Source: an uncultured Porphyromonadaceae bacterium
GTDB taxonomy: Bacteria > Bacteroidota > Bacteroidia > Bacteroidales > Muribaculaceae
NCBI GenBank assembly: GCA_937989585.1
Contig: CALKRW010000065.1
Span: 1 to 64,000 of the forward strand
DNA length: 64,000 nt
Direction of reading: 5' to 3'
Position numbers and translations under genes: made by a program. This document shows, one piece after another, positions 24,483 to 33,589 of the stretch. A model generated the notes under the pieces. It saw nothing but the letters and a program-made list of their open reading frames with translations, did not search any database and was not told where the DNA came from. Position 1 is the stretch's first letter; every line of letters starts with the position of its first letter.

Positions 24483-24490
24483 CAAAGGTA
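24483..24490 (-). promoter_or_regulatory. -7 promoter element of the EamA transporter gene
   Basis: Minus-strand TACCTTTG lies 22 bases before the ATG at 24460 and 16 before the ATG at 24466. It excludes any upstream start and implies a very short leader. Confidence 0.6.
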
Positions 24491-24533
24491 CGAAAAAAAG
24501 AGAAACGCCGGTACGGGCTGCGTCATCAATATC

Positions 24534-26945
24534 CTATCTCAGGAAGCGTGGCGCCAGCAGGAAGATGCCTAAGGTCAGGCCACAGTTCCAGTTTCGGGGT
24601 CCTGACGAGACATAGTTGACATATCCGGACAAAGTAGCGAACGAGAAGGAGTAACTGAGATCGAGTTCGCTGAAGAATTCCGGATTGGAGAACCATCTGC
24701 CATAGCATGCCGAGAGGTCGGGGCCCTGCTTGATCTTGCGAAGCGGCATGAAGCAGTCGGCCATGATGCGGGCCGTGAACTGCTGTGAGAATTTGTATAC
24801 AGGCACTATGCCGGCAGCAATGAAAGAGTTGGCGCGTAGCGAGGGATTGAATATGTTGTTGGAGGCATTTGTCGGTTTATATGCCGGGGCAGTGACAATA
24901 GACGCGTTAAATGTCGATTCTAGACGTCGGGTGGAGAGCATAATGTCTGTCTCGACACCGAGTGAGAAACGGCTCGAGATGTCGAAGTAGTTGCGGGTGC
25001 GCGCCTCGGCCTGCAGCCAGCGGACTCTCTTGGATACTCCGGCAAGGGGGCTGTCGCCGGGACTGCCCAAACTCTGATTCGAAGGCCTGAATTTGTAGTT
25101 GCCAAGCAATCCCATGGCGCAGATGTTGTAGGATGCGCCTTTTGTCGGGGACTGGTCGTTGTCAAGGGTGTTCGAGGTGTAACGGACAAAGGCTTTGCCG
25201 AGGTTCATCTGCGTATGGTCACGCCCCGAGCCTATAAGGGAGTTGGATCGGTAGAAACTATCCTTGAGGTGGCCGAAACCCGCGCCTATCGCTACCTTTC
25301 CGCGCCAGCCGGCGGATGTCTCGAAGGCAAGATTGCCGAAAAACTCGTGGTCAATCAGATAGGTCGGCTCGTTGAGTTCGTAGAACAGATTGTCGTTCTG
25401 GACGAAACGCTGGCGGTGGGCCACCATCTGGAGTGTGAGGGCAGACGGATGACGCGTGTGCAGGGTGATTCCGGCATCGGCCTGCGCGCCCATATAGCTT
25501 TGTCCCAGCCAAAGGCCCAGAGCAGTGCTGACCGATGAGAAACTGAGTGTGTTATATCCTGTCCCAGCATACAGATATGAGTTCTGGGAGGAAGTGATAT
25601 AACCTCCTATTGCGAGATTGAGATTGCGTTTCACCGACATCCTGACGTCGAGGGAGAAAAGTTCCGTGCTGTCGTTGTACCGGGCCTTGAGCTGAAGATC
25701 TCGTAGGCGTCCCGGTGAAATAGCCCTGTAATAAGACTGACGGGCGTGTGCTATGTCGAATGTGTCCCGCCGTTCAGGGTCTGGGTCGAAAAGGTAAGAG
25801 ATATATTCGTTCTGACGAGATGAGCCTCCGGACACTTTTACGGAATCGAAACGCAGATAGGGTGTCGCCGAGCGGAAGGCCGAACGCGAGGTTCGGCGAG
25901 TGACAGGAGAGATGCGGGAGGTTACACGGGACTTGATCGAGTCCATCATTGACATGGCCTTGTCGTAGCCTATGGCTGAAATCTGACGAGCCTTCGGAAA
26001 ATCGAGCAACGCGAACTGGTGAAGGTCAATCTTTATCTTTATGCCCAGACGCGGGTCGAGCGCATAGTCCTGTCTGCGCATGACAAGATTCTCGATCTGG
26101 TCCATCAGCGATACCTGAGGCGTAGTGGCAGGAGTCGAGACGTCGACGCCTATCATGATGTCGGGAGAAAAATCGCGAGTCATCACGTCGACCGGGAAGT
26201 TGTCGAAAATGCCTCCGTCGTAGAGCATGACACCGTCGACAGTGGTGGGCTGGAATACGATGGGAAACGACATGGACGCGCGCACGGCATCGCCGAGCGA
26301 TCCTTTGCTGAAGACGACCTTATGGCCTGCCCCGGTATCCGAGGCCACGCATCGGAACGGTACGAACAAACTGTCGAAATTGCCCCGGCACTGGGCTGTA
26401 TATGCGGAGAAGATGTCCATGAATCCGAAGTTCATGGGCATGGGTGAAATAACGGATGCCGGAATTGAATCGGCCTCCTTCGAGCCTTTCGGACCAATGG
26501 AAAAATTGAACATGGCGGGAGTAGACTCCGAACGGCTGAAATAGTAGACCTTCGCGGGGTCGAAAACCCCGGTTGACCAATAGGTGAACTCGGGGGAGAG
26601 GATAAGGTCAAGCATTTCGTCGGTGGTCCAGCCCATGGAGTAGAGACCGCCGATGATAGCGCCCATGGAAGTTCCGGCGATGTAATCAATGGGAATATCA
26701 TTTTCCTCTAGAGCCTTGATCACACCGATATGGGCTATGCCTTTGGCTCCGCCACCGCTGAGTACGAGTCCGACAGACATAGGACGACCGGTGTCAAAAG
26801 TAGTGACGGAATCTCTTGCGGCATTGTGGATGCTGCCAGTTTTCCCGATGGCGGACGGTGTAAAAAGTTCGCCGCCCGACGGCATTGAGTGCGCCGTCGG
26901 GTAGCAAATCAGCAGTAGAAGCAGGATAAGTCTATAGTATCCCAT
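24534..26945 (-). CDS. Patatin-like phospholipase with C-terminal outer-membrane barrel
   Basis: 803 residues with an N-terminal signal peptide. Residues 57-330 are a patatin domain: oxyanion loop GGGAKG (64-69), nucleophile Ser93 in GTSMG, and the catalytic Asp in DGGIFDNFPVDVM. After a linker, residues about 380-803 form a beta-barrel with repeated aromatic strands and a terminal strand ending in FLLAPRFLR. This matches patatin-Omp85-type proteins such as PlpD (type Vd), in which the barrel holds or translocates the lipase. Whether the patatin part faces the periplasm or the surface is unknown. It follows the salvage operon by 111 bases in the same direction and may be read from it. Confidence 0.85.
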   Translation of the reverse strand: MGYYRLILLLLLICYPTAHSMPSGGELFTPSAIGKTGSIHNAARDSVTTFDTGRPMSVGLVLSGGGAKGIAHIGVIKALEENDIPIDYIAGTSMGAIIGGLYSMGWTTDEMLDLILSPEFTYWSTGVFDPAKVYYFSRSESTPAMFNFSIGPKGSKEADSIPASVISPMPMNFGFMDIFSAYTAQCRGNFDSLFVPFRCVASDTGAGHKVVFSKGSLGDAVRASMSFPIVFQPTTVDGVMLYDGGIFDNFPVDVMTRDFSPDIMIGVDVSTPATTPQVSLMDQIENLVMRRQDYALDPRLGIKIKIDLHQFALLDFPKARQISAIGYDKAMSMMDSIKSRVTSRISPVTRRTSRSAFRSATPYLRFDSVKVSGGSSRQNEYISYLFDPDPERRDTFDIAHARQSYYRAISPGRLRDLQLKARYNDSTELFSLDVRMSVKRNLNLAIGGYITSSQNSYLYAGTGYNTLSFSSVSTALGLWLGQSYMGAQADAGITLHTRHPSALTLQMVAHRQRFVQNDNLFYELNEPTYLIDHEFFGNLAFETSAGWRGKVAIGAGFGHLKDSFYRSNSLIGSGRDHTQMNLGKAFVRYTSNTLDNDQSPTKGASYNICAMGLLGNYKFRPSNQSLGSPGDSPLAGVSKRVRWLQAEARTRNYFDISSRFSLGVETDIMLSTRRLESTFNASIVTAPAYKPTNASNNIFNPSLRANSFIAAGIVPVYKFSQQFTARIMADCFMPLRKIKQGPDLSACYGRWFSNPEFFSELDLSYSFSFATLSGYVNYVSSGPRNWNCGLTLGIFLLAPRFLR

Positions 26946-27056
26946 TTTCAGGCTCCTATAAATGTGATGAATAGTTGAACGTTGCTATTAGGAAACAACA
27001 GAAGGGCTGAAAATGTTCATGCCGGGGAAAAGGATAGAGTGACCTTCTCCGTATTG

Positions 27057-27737
27057 TTACTCCATAATGTATGGCAGGAGAAGTTCGCGCCAGATCAGAT
27101 AGCCCGGAGCGAGAAGGTGCAGACCGTCGTTGGTCAGGTCCTTTCTGAGATTGCCATCGGCATCGCAGAAAGCGGGGTTGACATTAATCCATGTCGCACC
27201 GTTGCGTTTTGCTATTTCGGGAAGTTTGGCATTGATGTCGCGAATGACCTGTTCCTTGCCGAAGATGGCCTTGTAACGACCGAACGAGTTGTTGATGGGG
27301 AGAAGCGACTCAACATAAAGTTGTGTCTGAGGCGACTCGGTACGTATGTATTTTATCAGGCTTTCAAGTGCGGTGCATATTGAATCGGCTGTAAGATTGT
27401 GGCTGACGTCATTTACGCCGCAAAGCAGGAATATTTTCTTGGGATGACCCTGAACAATGTGGTCGACACGCTCGCGGATGCCCTGGACGATGTCGCCGTT
27501 GATGCCACGGTTCAGCACGTTCGGCATACCGAAGAGTTCATGCCATTCGGCACCGTGCGTGAGCGAGTTGCCGAGCATCACGATGGAATTTGTGTCGACG
27601 GGCATGGCATCGAAGAACGAGGCGCGCTGGTAGTAGAGTTCGCTGTATTTTGGCTTTGCCTTGCCTGCGCCTTGAGCGGATGCAAGAACAGCGCACAGCC
27701 CGACAAGGGCTGTGCAGAGTATGAATCGGAGTTTCAT
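27057..27737 (-). CDS. Secreted SGNH/GDSL esterase
   Basis: 226 residues with signal peptide MKLRFILCTALVGLCAVLASAQ. SGNH blocks are present: Ser58 in GNSLTHG, Gly78 in NRGINGD, Asn109 in CGVND, and Asp204/His207 in TNDGLHL. Families of this type remove O-acetyl groups from sugars. It is the last gene of the muramic-acid salvage operon, 12 bases after murQ, so a de-O-acetylase acting on muropeptides or MurNAc is a fair inference, not shown. Confidence 0.8.
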   Translation of the reverse strand: MKLRFILCTALVGLCAVLASAQGAGKAKPKYSELYYQRASFFDAMPVDTNSIVMLGNSLTHGAEWHELFGMPNVLNRGINGDIVQGIRERVDHIVQGHPKKIFLLCGVNDVSHNLTADSICTALESLIKYIRTESPQTQLYVESLLPINNSFGRYKAIFGKEQVIRDINAKLPEIAKRNGATWINVNPAFCDADGNLRKDLTNDGLHLLAPGYLIWRELLLPYIME

Positions 27738-27749
27738 GTTCTTCGGGTT

Positions 27750-28568
27750 TTATTTTTCGGCGTTGAAGGCGTCAACAGCAGCCTTGACCGAACCGTGGAG
27801 AAGAAGAAGACGCTTTGCGTCGTCATAGTTCAGACCGAGTTCGTCGATGACCATGCGTGTACCGCGGTCAACGAGTTTGGCATTGGACAACTGCATGTTG
27901 ACCATCTTGTTACCCTTGACACGGCCCATCTGAATCATTGTGGCTGTGGTGATCATGTTGCAGATCATCTTCTGGCCTGTTCCGGATTTCATGCGGGAGG
28001 AGCCGGTGACGTATTCCGGGCCGACAATCATCTCGATGGGAATCTCGGCAGCCTCGGAGATAGGTGCATCAGGGTTGGATGTTATGGAGGCTGTGAGGAT
28101 GCCGTGCTTGCGGGCTTCCTTGATTGCACCGATTACGTAGGGAGTCGTACCCGAGGCAGCGATGCCGATGACGGTGTCGCGGTCGTTGATGTTGAATGCC
28201 TGGAGGTCTTTCCATCCCTGCTCGGTATCATCCTCGGCGTTCTCGACAGGGTTGCGCAGAGCAGTGTCGCCGCCGGCGATGAGGCCGATTACCCACGAGG
28301 GATCCATGCCGAATGTAGGAGGAATCTCGGAAGCGTCGAGGACGCCGAGACGACCGGATGTGCCGGCACCCATATAGAAGATACGGCCGCCGCGTTTCAT
28401 GCGTGATACTATTTCGGTGACAAGTTTCTCAACCTGCGGAAGGGCTTTCTCGACGGCGAGGGCAACTTTCTTGTCCTCGGTGTTGATGTCCTTGAGAATT
28501 TCGCCAACGGATTTTTTCTCAAGATCGTTGTAGAGCGAGGGTTGCTCTGATATTTTGACAAATGCCAT
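27750..28568 (-). CDS. murQ: N-acetylmuramic acid 6-phosphate etherase
   Basis: 272 residues, a SIS-fold protein matching MurQ along its length: GRIFYMGAGTSGRLGVLDAS, then E81-IPPTF with the catalytic-type Glu and NAEDD with Glu112, and a later GITASGTTPYV-type segment (GIAASGTTPYV). MurQ splits MurNAc-6-phosphate into GlcNAc-6-phosphate and D-lactate in the cytoplasm. It is slightly shorter than the E. coli enzyme (298), as is usual in Bacteroidales. The kinase gene lies 53 bases upstream and the SGNH esterase gene 12 bases downstream. Confidence 0.93.
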   Translation of the reverse strand: MAFVKISEQPSLYNDLEKKSVGEILKDINTEDKKVALAVEKALPQVEKLVTEIVSRMKRGGRIFYMGAGTSGRLGVLDASEIPPTFGMDPSWVIGLIAGGDTALRNPVENAEDDTEQGWKDLQAFNINDRDTVIGIAASGTTPYVIGAIKEARKHGILTASITSNPDAPISEAAEIPIEMIVGPEYVTGSSRMKSGTGQKMICNMITTATMIQMGRVKGNKMVNMQLSNAKLVDRGTRMVIDELGLNYDDAKRLLLLHGSVKAAVDAFNAEK

Positions 28569-28621
28569 GATAAATGTGGTTTATGGAGTACTATATCTTT
28601 ACGAGGAGAGATGTCATTGGT

Positions 28622-29461
28622 TTAACAGCAATGGAAGCGGATGAGGCCCTCCATGGGGCTTTTGATGATGGTGCCGACAGTACAGCCACATGCGGCCGCA
28701 GCCTCGGCGAGGACATCGCGGTAGTAGTAGGCTATAGAACCGATGAAGTTGACCTTCAGATCCTTGTAGCCGTCGTACTGGCATACGTTGCGTACGAAGA
28801 ACGACTTGAAGGAATTGAGAACCAGGGCGTGGATGGCGGGATTCTCGATGTTCTGGATCAGGAACGGTGTTACGGATGCGAGGAAGCGGTTGGCCTGGGG
28901 CTCCTTGTAGACGCGACGGATAATGGTGAGTCGGTCGAGTTCGTATTGTCTGAGGAATTTCTCGCAGATATCCTTTGGCAACTGGTTCTTGAGGATGTCG
29001 CCGACAAGAATTTTTCCGAGGACCGCGCCAGAACCCTCGTCGCCGAGGATGTATCCTAACGGGGAGACATTGTCTCTGATCTCGGCTCCGTCGTAATAGC
29101 ATGAGTTCGATCCTGTGCCCATGATGCATGCGATTCCTGCCTCATGTCCGCAGAGTGCGCGAGCGGCGGCGAGGAGGTCGGTGTGTACCTCGATTACGGG
29201 GGCGGGGATGGATTTGCGGATGGCGCTGGCGACATTTCCGCACACTTCGGGACTGATGCATCCTGCGCCGTAGAAATATACGGCATGTATGTCATGGTCG
29301 CCGAGTTCCGGCATCAGTTCGTTGGCAATGCGGGAGGCCATTTCTTCTTCGGTCAGCATGACGGCATTCATGCCGCAGGTGAAGACCTGGTTGATAACTT
29401 TGGAATTTTCGATAAGGCACCAGTCGATCTTGGTGCTACCGCAGTCAGCAATTAGAATCAT
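28622..29461 (-). CDS. BadF/BcrA-type sugar kinase (MurNAc/GlcNAc kinase-like)
   Basis: 279 residues of the BadF/BadG/BcrA/BcrD ASKHA family: phosphate-binding ADCGSTKIDW at 5-14, a second nucleotide loop CIMGTGSNSCYYDG, and the ILGDEGSGAVLGK segment typical of N-acetylhexosamine kinases. Its start overlaps the DUF5009 stop by four bases (ATGA), implying coupled translation, and murQ follows. In Tannerella forsythia, as I recall, the order transporter-kinase-etherase (murT-murK-murQ) serves MurNAc catabolism; this kinase occupies the murK position. MurNAc is therefore the likely substrate, GlcNAc the alternative. Confidence 0.85.
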   Translation of the reverse strand: MILIADCGSTKIDWCLIENSKVINQVFTCGMNAVMLTEEEMASRIANELMPELGDHDIHAVYFYGAGCISPEVCGNVASAIRKSIPAPVIEVHTDLLAAARALCGHEAGIACIMGTGSNSCYYDGAEIRDNVSPLGYILGDEGSGAVLGKILVGDILKNQLPKDICEKFLRQYELDRLTIIRRVYKEPQANRFLASVTPFLIQNIENPAIHALVLNSFKSFFVRNVCQYDGYKDLKVNFIGSIAYYYRDVLAEAAAACGCTVGTIIKSPMEGLIRFHCC

Positions 29462-30678
29462 ATCTTTATATATATTTTGTTTTTATATAGACAATAACCG
29501 AATACCCAGGTAGTGCAGACAAAGAGCAGGGCGAAGAACAGCGAGGCGAGAGTCTCGTTGCCGCCGCATACAGGAATCAGACATGCCTGGTAGATGAAAC
29601 CTTTGACGGATATGAGTCCGGATTCGGCTCCGGCCCATGATATTTTAGTGAATGAGATAATCTGTGACAGCAAGGCTCCCAGTACGTACATGAACAGCGG
29701 ATTGATTCCGTAGACCTCGAAGAAGCGGCACCATTTCCTATAGCCTTTGATATCGATGATCCATATCAGCAGTCCGAGGAAAAGAGAGGCGAGGCCGCAG
29801 GTAGTGAGGACGAAGGTTGGAGACCATACCTTCTTATTGATGGGCATTCCGAAATCAAGAAGGAAGCCCGAGAAGGTGAGGATTGTGCCGAGTATGAAAA
29901 GTTTGTTGATGCGCAGGGTGTTATCCTTGGTGGCGACGATAATTCCACCGCACAGGAAGCCTATGAGCATATGTGCGATTGATGGAAGTGTCGACAGCAG
30001 GCCTTCGGGGTCGAATTTCAGTGTGAGTCCGTCAACTGTGTCAGAATACATGTGGGCCTCACCGAGCACGGCGCGGTCGACCACAGCGATGACATTATGG
30101 CGGGAGAACGAGAATCCGTCTCCGCTCAGAAGGATGATGGCGTAGACAACGAGCATGCCGCCTATTAGCCATGGAAGACCTTTCCTACGGACAAGCAGCG
30201 CCAGGAATGAGCCGACGCCATAGCAGATTGCCAGGCGTGGCATAACACCGAGTATGCGTATGTCGCCGAAGTTGAGTACAGCGTCCCAGAATGTATATTC
30301 GGAAACAGGACTTGTCACCCGGCGCAGGAAGAGTCCGAACCAGGCGATGAACATGCCTATGAGGAAGATCACGACCGTGCGGCGAAGGATTTTCCATGAG
30401 GCGGCCCATGAAATCTCGAAGTCATATTTTCGCAACGAGAAGTATGTGGACACACCCATGATGAACATGAAGAAGGGGAACACGAGGTCAGTAGGAGTAA
30501 GACCGTTCCAAGAGGCGTGTTCGAGGGGTGCATATATATGGCCCCATGAACCGGGGTTGTTTACAAGAATCATTCCTGCGATTGTGATTCCTCGCAGAAT
30601 GTCAAGTGCAAGGAGCCTGTTCGGGCGAGGCTTTGAGACTGCCGTCTGTTCCGAGAGGTTTGAAGAATGTTTTTTCAT
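29458..30678 (-). CDS. DUF5009 / HGSNAT-like multispanning membrane protein
   Basis: 406 residues with about ten membrane helices. The N-terminal LALDILRGITIAGMILVNNPGSWG and then HASWNGLTPTDLVFPFFMFIMG are characteristic of DUF5009 and the heparan-alpha-glucosaminide N-acetyltransferase family (catalytic-type His in the HxxWNG region). The family has been viewed as acyltransferase or sugar transporter. Here it directly precedes, and overlaps, the MurK-type kinase, which favours handling of MurNAc at the inner membrane, by transport or acetylation. Only function by context is proposed. Confidence 0.8.
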   Translation of the reverse strand: MKKHSSNLSEQTAVSKPRPNRLLALDILRGITIAGMILVNNPGSWGHIYAPLEHASWNGLTPTDLVFPFFMFIMGVSTYFSLRKYDFEISWAASWKILRRTVVIFLIGMFIAWFGLFLRRVTSPVSEYTFWDAVLNFGDIRILGVMPRLAICYGVGSFLALLVRRKGLPWLIGGMLVVYAIILLSGDGFSFSRHNVIAVVDRAVLGEAHMYSDTVDGLTLKFDPEGLLSTLPSIAHMLIGFLCGGIIVATKDNTLRINKLFILGTILTFSGFLLDFGMPINKKVWSPTFVLTTCGLASLFLGLLIWIIDIKGYRKWCRFFEVYGINPLFMYVLGALLSQIISFTKISWAGAESGLISVKGFIYQACLIPVCGGNETLASLFFALLFVCTTWVFGYCLYKNKIYIKI

Positions 30679-30714
30679 GTGGATGACTGGTTTCAGGAGG
30701 TTTTCATTTGTATG

Positions 30715-30735
30715 CCGAAGGCATCATGCCTTCGG
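30715..30735 (-). other. Hairpin at the 3' end of the FAD/Fe-S gene
   Basis: A perfect 9-bp stem CCGAAGGCA/TGCCTTCGG with a 3-base loop that contains the stop codon of the FAD/Fe-S gene. No U-run follows on the minus strand, so it is more likely an mRNA-stability or processing element than a terminator. Confidence 0.45.
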
Positions 30736-33525
30736 GCGAGTGACATCGTTTACAAGATAGGCTATCGATTTGTAAGGTATGCCGGAATTTGTGCTCAGGC
30801 CGATCTCGCATGTTCGGGAGTTGGAGTAGCCGTAGCGAATGCCTGCGGCCTTGATCTGCGGTCGGAGTTTGCGGAGGCCCCAGGCATTGAGTTCGGGATA
30901 ATTGAAACCCCGGTCGCCGGCGAAGCCGCAGCATCCAACCTCGGTCGGGACGAGAACGTCGCGGGAACAGCGTCGGGCGAGTGATATGATGGTGTCACCA
31001 AGGCCCATGAGACGTGTCGAGCATGTGACATGGACCGCGACTGGCGTATTTGTCGGGGTGAATTCGAGATTGGGAGCGAGGAACTTCTCGATGAATTCGG
31101 CGGGTTCGTAGAGATGCATCGACCTGATGTGCTCGCGCATGTGATGCAGACAGGGACTCTGGTCGCAGAGGACGGGGTATCTGCCGTTCTCGCTGGCGCG
31201 GAGAAGAGCCTGCTCGAGTTCTGCGCTCATGCGTTCGGCGATGTCAGGCATTCCCTTGCTGGACCAGATCATGCCGCAGCAAAGTTTGTTCATGTTTTCG
31301 GGGAATATTACCTCGTAGCCTGCTTTGCCGCACAGTTCGACCATGACATCGATCAGTGGCTTCGGTTTGGTGCCGTCCTCGTCGCTTGAGCCCATGGTCT
31401 GGTTGATGCACGAAGGGAAATAGACCACTTTCAGAGATTGCTCTTCCTGGAGGATATCATGGCGGTAGTAAGCGGAGGGTAAGGTTGATGTCCACAACGG
31501 CAGACCGATCTTATGAAGTCCGCGCCCCAAGGCATCCACAGCCTTTCCGCCGATAACGCGGCGCACGCCTCCGGCTGTGCTGAGCATCGGACGTAAACCG
31601 CCCTTGATTGCCGCAAGATGTTTGGCGGCCCAGTCACCGGTTTTGTATCCGAGCGATGTAGGAGGCATATTCTGGCGGCGAATCTCATGTGTAAGGTCTC
31701 CGGTATTGATTTTCATCGGGCATGATGTCGAGCAAAGGCCGTCGGCGGCACATGTCTCGTCGCCAAGGTAACGATAATCCTTCTCAAGACGGTGGAGACG
31801 TTCAGGCTCGGAACCGGTCTTGCGCATCATGGCAATCTCACGCTGGACGGCAATGCGCTGACGCGCCGAAAGTGTAAGTCCGCATGAAACACAGTTGACC
31901 TCGCAGAAACCGCATTCGATGCACTTGTCGACCGGAGCGTAGAACTGGGGCATGGATTTCAGGTGCTTCAGGTAGCACTCAGGGTCAGGATTGAAGATGA
32001 CACCAGGATTGAGGAGATTCTGCGGGTCGAAGGCCTTTTTGAGACGCTCCATGAGGCGCCATGCCTTGTCACCCCATTCGCGTCTTGCAAACGGAGCCAT
32101 GTTGCGGCCCGTGCCGTGCTCGGCCTTTAGCGATCCGTGGTATTTGTCGACGACAAGATGCTCGATATCCGCCATAAGTTTCTTATAGCGGTTGATGTCT
32201 TCGACGGTCTCGAACGACTGCGAGATGACGAAGTGGTAGTTGCCTTCGAGAGCATGACCGTAGATGCAGGGATCCTCATAGCCGGATTCATCGAGGATCT
32301 TGGCGAGATCGACCGAAGCCTGAGGCAGGTCCTCGATATGGAAGGCGATGTCCTCGATGAGGGCAGTAGTGCCGGGGCGGCGCGTTCCGCCGACAGCGGG
32401 GAAAACGCCTGAACGCATTGCCCACCAGGCACCGTATTCCTCGGGGTCGGTGGTGAAATGCGGCTCGGTGAACATCTTGAAGGGCTTGATGACCTCCATC
32501 ACCTTGTCGATGTTTTTCTGCAAATCTTCCTTGGTGTCAGCCTTAGTCTCAAGTAGCAGGGCCGTGAGGCCTTCGCCGGTCGTGTCGTGAACAGTCTTCA
32601 GCGACTTCTTGTCAAGAAGTTCGCAAGAGTGAACCGGTGCGTTCTTACGCATGGCTACGACCGCACGGCAGGCCTCGGCCATGTCGCTGAAGTAAAGCAT
32701 GGCTGATGCCGAGAAGGGGAACAGATGGTCGGTCTTCATCGTACATTCGGCCATGAATGCAAGCGTACCTTCGCTTCCGACCATGCAGTGGGCAATGATT
32801 TCGAACGGGTCCTCGTAAATTGCGAACGGCAATATGTTGAGACCTGTGACATTCTTGATCGAGTACTTGTACTTGATGAGTCTCATCAGGTCTTCGTCGG
32901 CACGCACGGCATCGCGTATGGCACAGATTTCGTCAAGAAGTACCTTGTGCGACATCGTGAAGGCCTGCCGAGAGGCGGGATCGGCAGTATCAAGTAAGGT
33001 TCCGTCGCCGAGAATAAGTTTCATCGATATCATCATGCGTTCCGAGTTGGCGTGGACGCCACAGTTCATGCCCGAGGCATTGTTCATGACAATGCCGCCT
33101 ACCATCGCCGATTTTTTTGAAGCAGGGTCAGGACCGAACTGTCGTCCGTAAGGCTGAAGCAGTTCGTTGACACGCTGACCGATGATACCCGGTTCGAGAG
33201 TTATTGTCTTGCCTTCATTGCCAATCTCATATTTTTCCCAATTCTTACCCGCGACAACAAGTATCGAGTCACTCAGGGACTGTCCCGAGAGCGACGTTCC
33301 GGCTGCGCGGAAGGTAACCGGCAGACGGTAGGAACTGGCGAGCCGGAGAATCTCAGAGACTTCGGTGGCATTGGCGGCGCGCACGACGACCTTGGGCGTC
33401 ATGCGATAGAACGAGGCATCGGTGCCCCAGGCATAGCGGCGCAGTTCGTCGGTATAGATGCGTTTCTTGTCAATGGTCGCGGCGAGGTCTCTGACAAACA
33501 GAGAGTATGAATCGTTAGAAGGCAT
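30724..33525 (-). CDS. FAD-linked, Fe-S D-2-hydroxyacid (D-lactate) dehydrogenase-like protein
   Basis: 933 residues combining a FAD_binding_4 domain (about 30-250; PVTFRAAGTSLSGQSL and GGIVMNNASGMNCG), a FAD-oxidase C-terminal domain (250-510; LKAEHGTGRNMAPF), a ferredoxin-type module with C535-IECGFCEVNC and C592-AADGLCSTSCP, and two GlpC-type CCG motifs (LCCGMIW, GCCGFAG). This is the architecture of large quinone-linked D-2-hydroxyacid dehydrogenases such as YdiJ. MurQ, encoded three genes on, releases D-lactate, so oxidation of D-lactate with electron transfer to the respiratory chain is a strong contextual inference. D-2-hydroxyglutarate is an alternative substrate. Confidence 0.85.
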   Translation of the reverse strand: MPSNDSYSLFVRDLAATIDKKRIYTDELRRYAWGTDASFYRMTPKVVVRAANATEVSEILRLASSYRLPVTFRAAGTSLSGQSLSDSILVVAGKNWEKYEIGNEGKTITLEPGIIGQRVNELLQPYGRQFGPDPASKKSAMVGGIVMNNASGMNCGVHANSERMMISMKLILGDGTLLDTADPASRQAFTMSHKVLLDEICAIRDAVRADEDLMRLIKYKYSIKNVTGLNILPFAIYEDPFEIIAHCMVGSEGTLAFMAECTMKTDHLFPFSASAMLYFSDMAEACRAVVAMRKNAPVHSCELLDKKSLKTVHDTTGEGLTALLLETKADTKEDLQKNIDKVMEVIKPFKMFTEPHFTTDPEEYGAWWAMRSGVFPAVGGTRRPGTTALIEDIAFHIEDLPQASVDLAKILDESGYEDPCIYGHALEGNYHFVISQSFETVEDINRYKKLMADIEHLVVDKYHGSLKAEHGTGRNMAPFARREWGDKAWRLMERLKKAFDPQNLLNPGVIFNPDPECYLKHLKSMPQFYAPVDKCIECGFCEVNCVSCGLTLSARQRIAVQREIAMMRKTGSEPERLHRLEKDYRYLGDETCAADGLCSTSCPMKINTGDLTHEIRRQNMPPTSLGYKTGDWAAKHLAAIKGGLRPMLSTAGGVRRVIGGKAVDALGRGLHKIGLPLWTSTLPSAYYRHDILQEEQSLKVVYFPSCINQTMGSSDEDGTKPKPLIDVMVELCGKAGYEVIFPENMNKLCCGMIWSSKGMPDIAERMSAELEQALLRASENGRYPVLCDQSPCLHHMREHIRSMHLYEPAEFIEKFLAPNLEFTPTNTPVAVHVTCSTRLMGLGDTIISLARRCSRDVLVPTEVGCCGFAGDRGFNYPELNAWGLRKLRPQIKAAGIRYGYSNSRTCEIGLSTNSGIPYKSIAYLVNDVTRPKA

Positions 33526-33553
33526 AACTTTAGGTTTCAGATGATATTCCGTA

Positions 33554-33574
33554 GCCCCGACCTATGGCCGGGGC
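33554..33574 (-). other. Intergenic hairpin between the namZ-like and FAD/Fe-S genes
   Basis: GCCCCG-a-CC / GG-c-CGGGGC forms a nine-pair stem with one mismatch and a TAT loop. No U-run follows. It belongs to a set of such hairpins in the gaps of this operon. Confidence 0.45.
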
Positions 33575-33589
33575 ATGATTCGGGATTTC

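Noticed and set aside
27399..28406. 335-codon plus-strand frame opposite murQ and the SGNH gene
   Set aside because: Antisense shadow of two well-recognised genes; its composition is unlike a protein with a fold.
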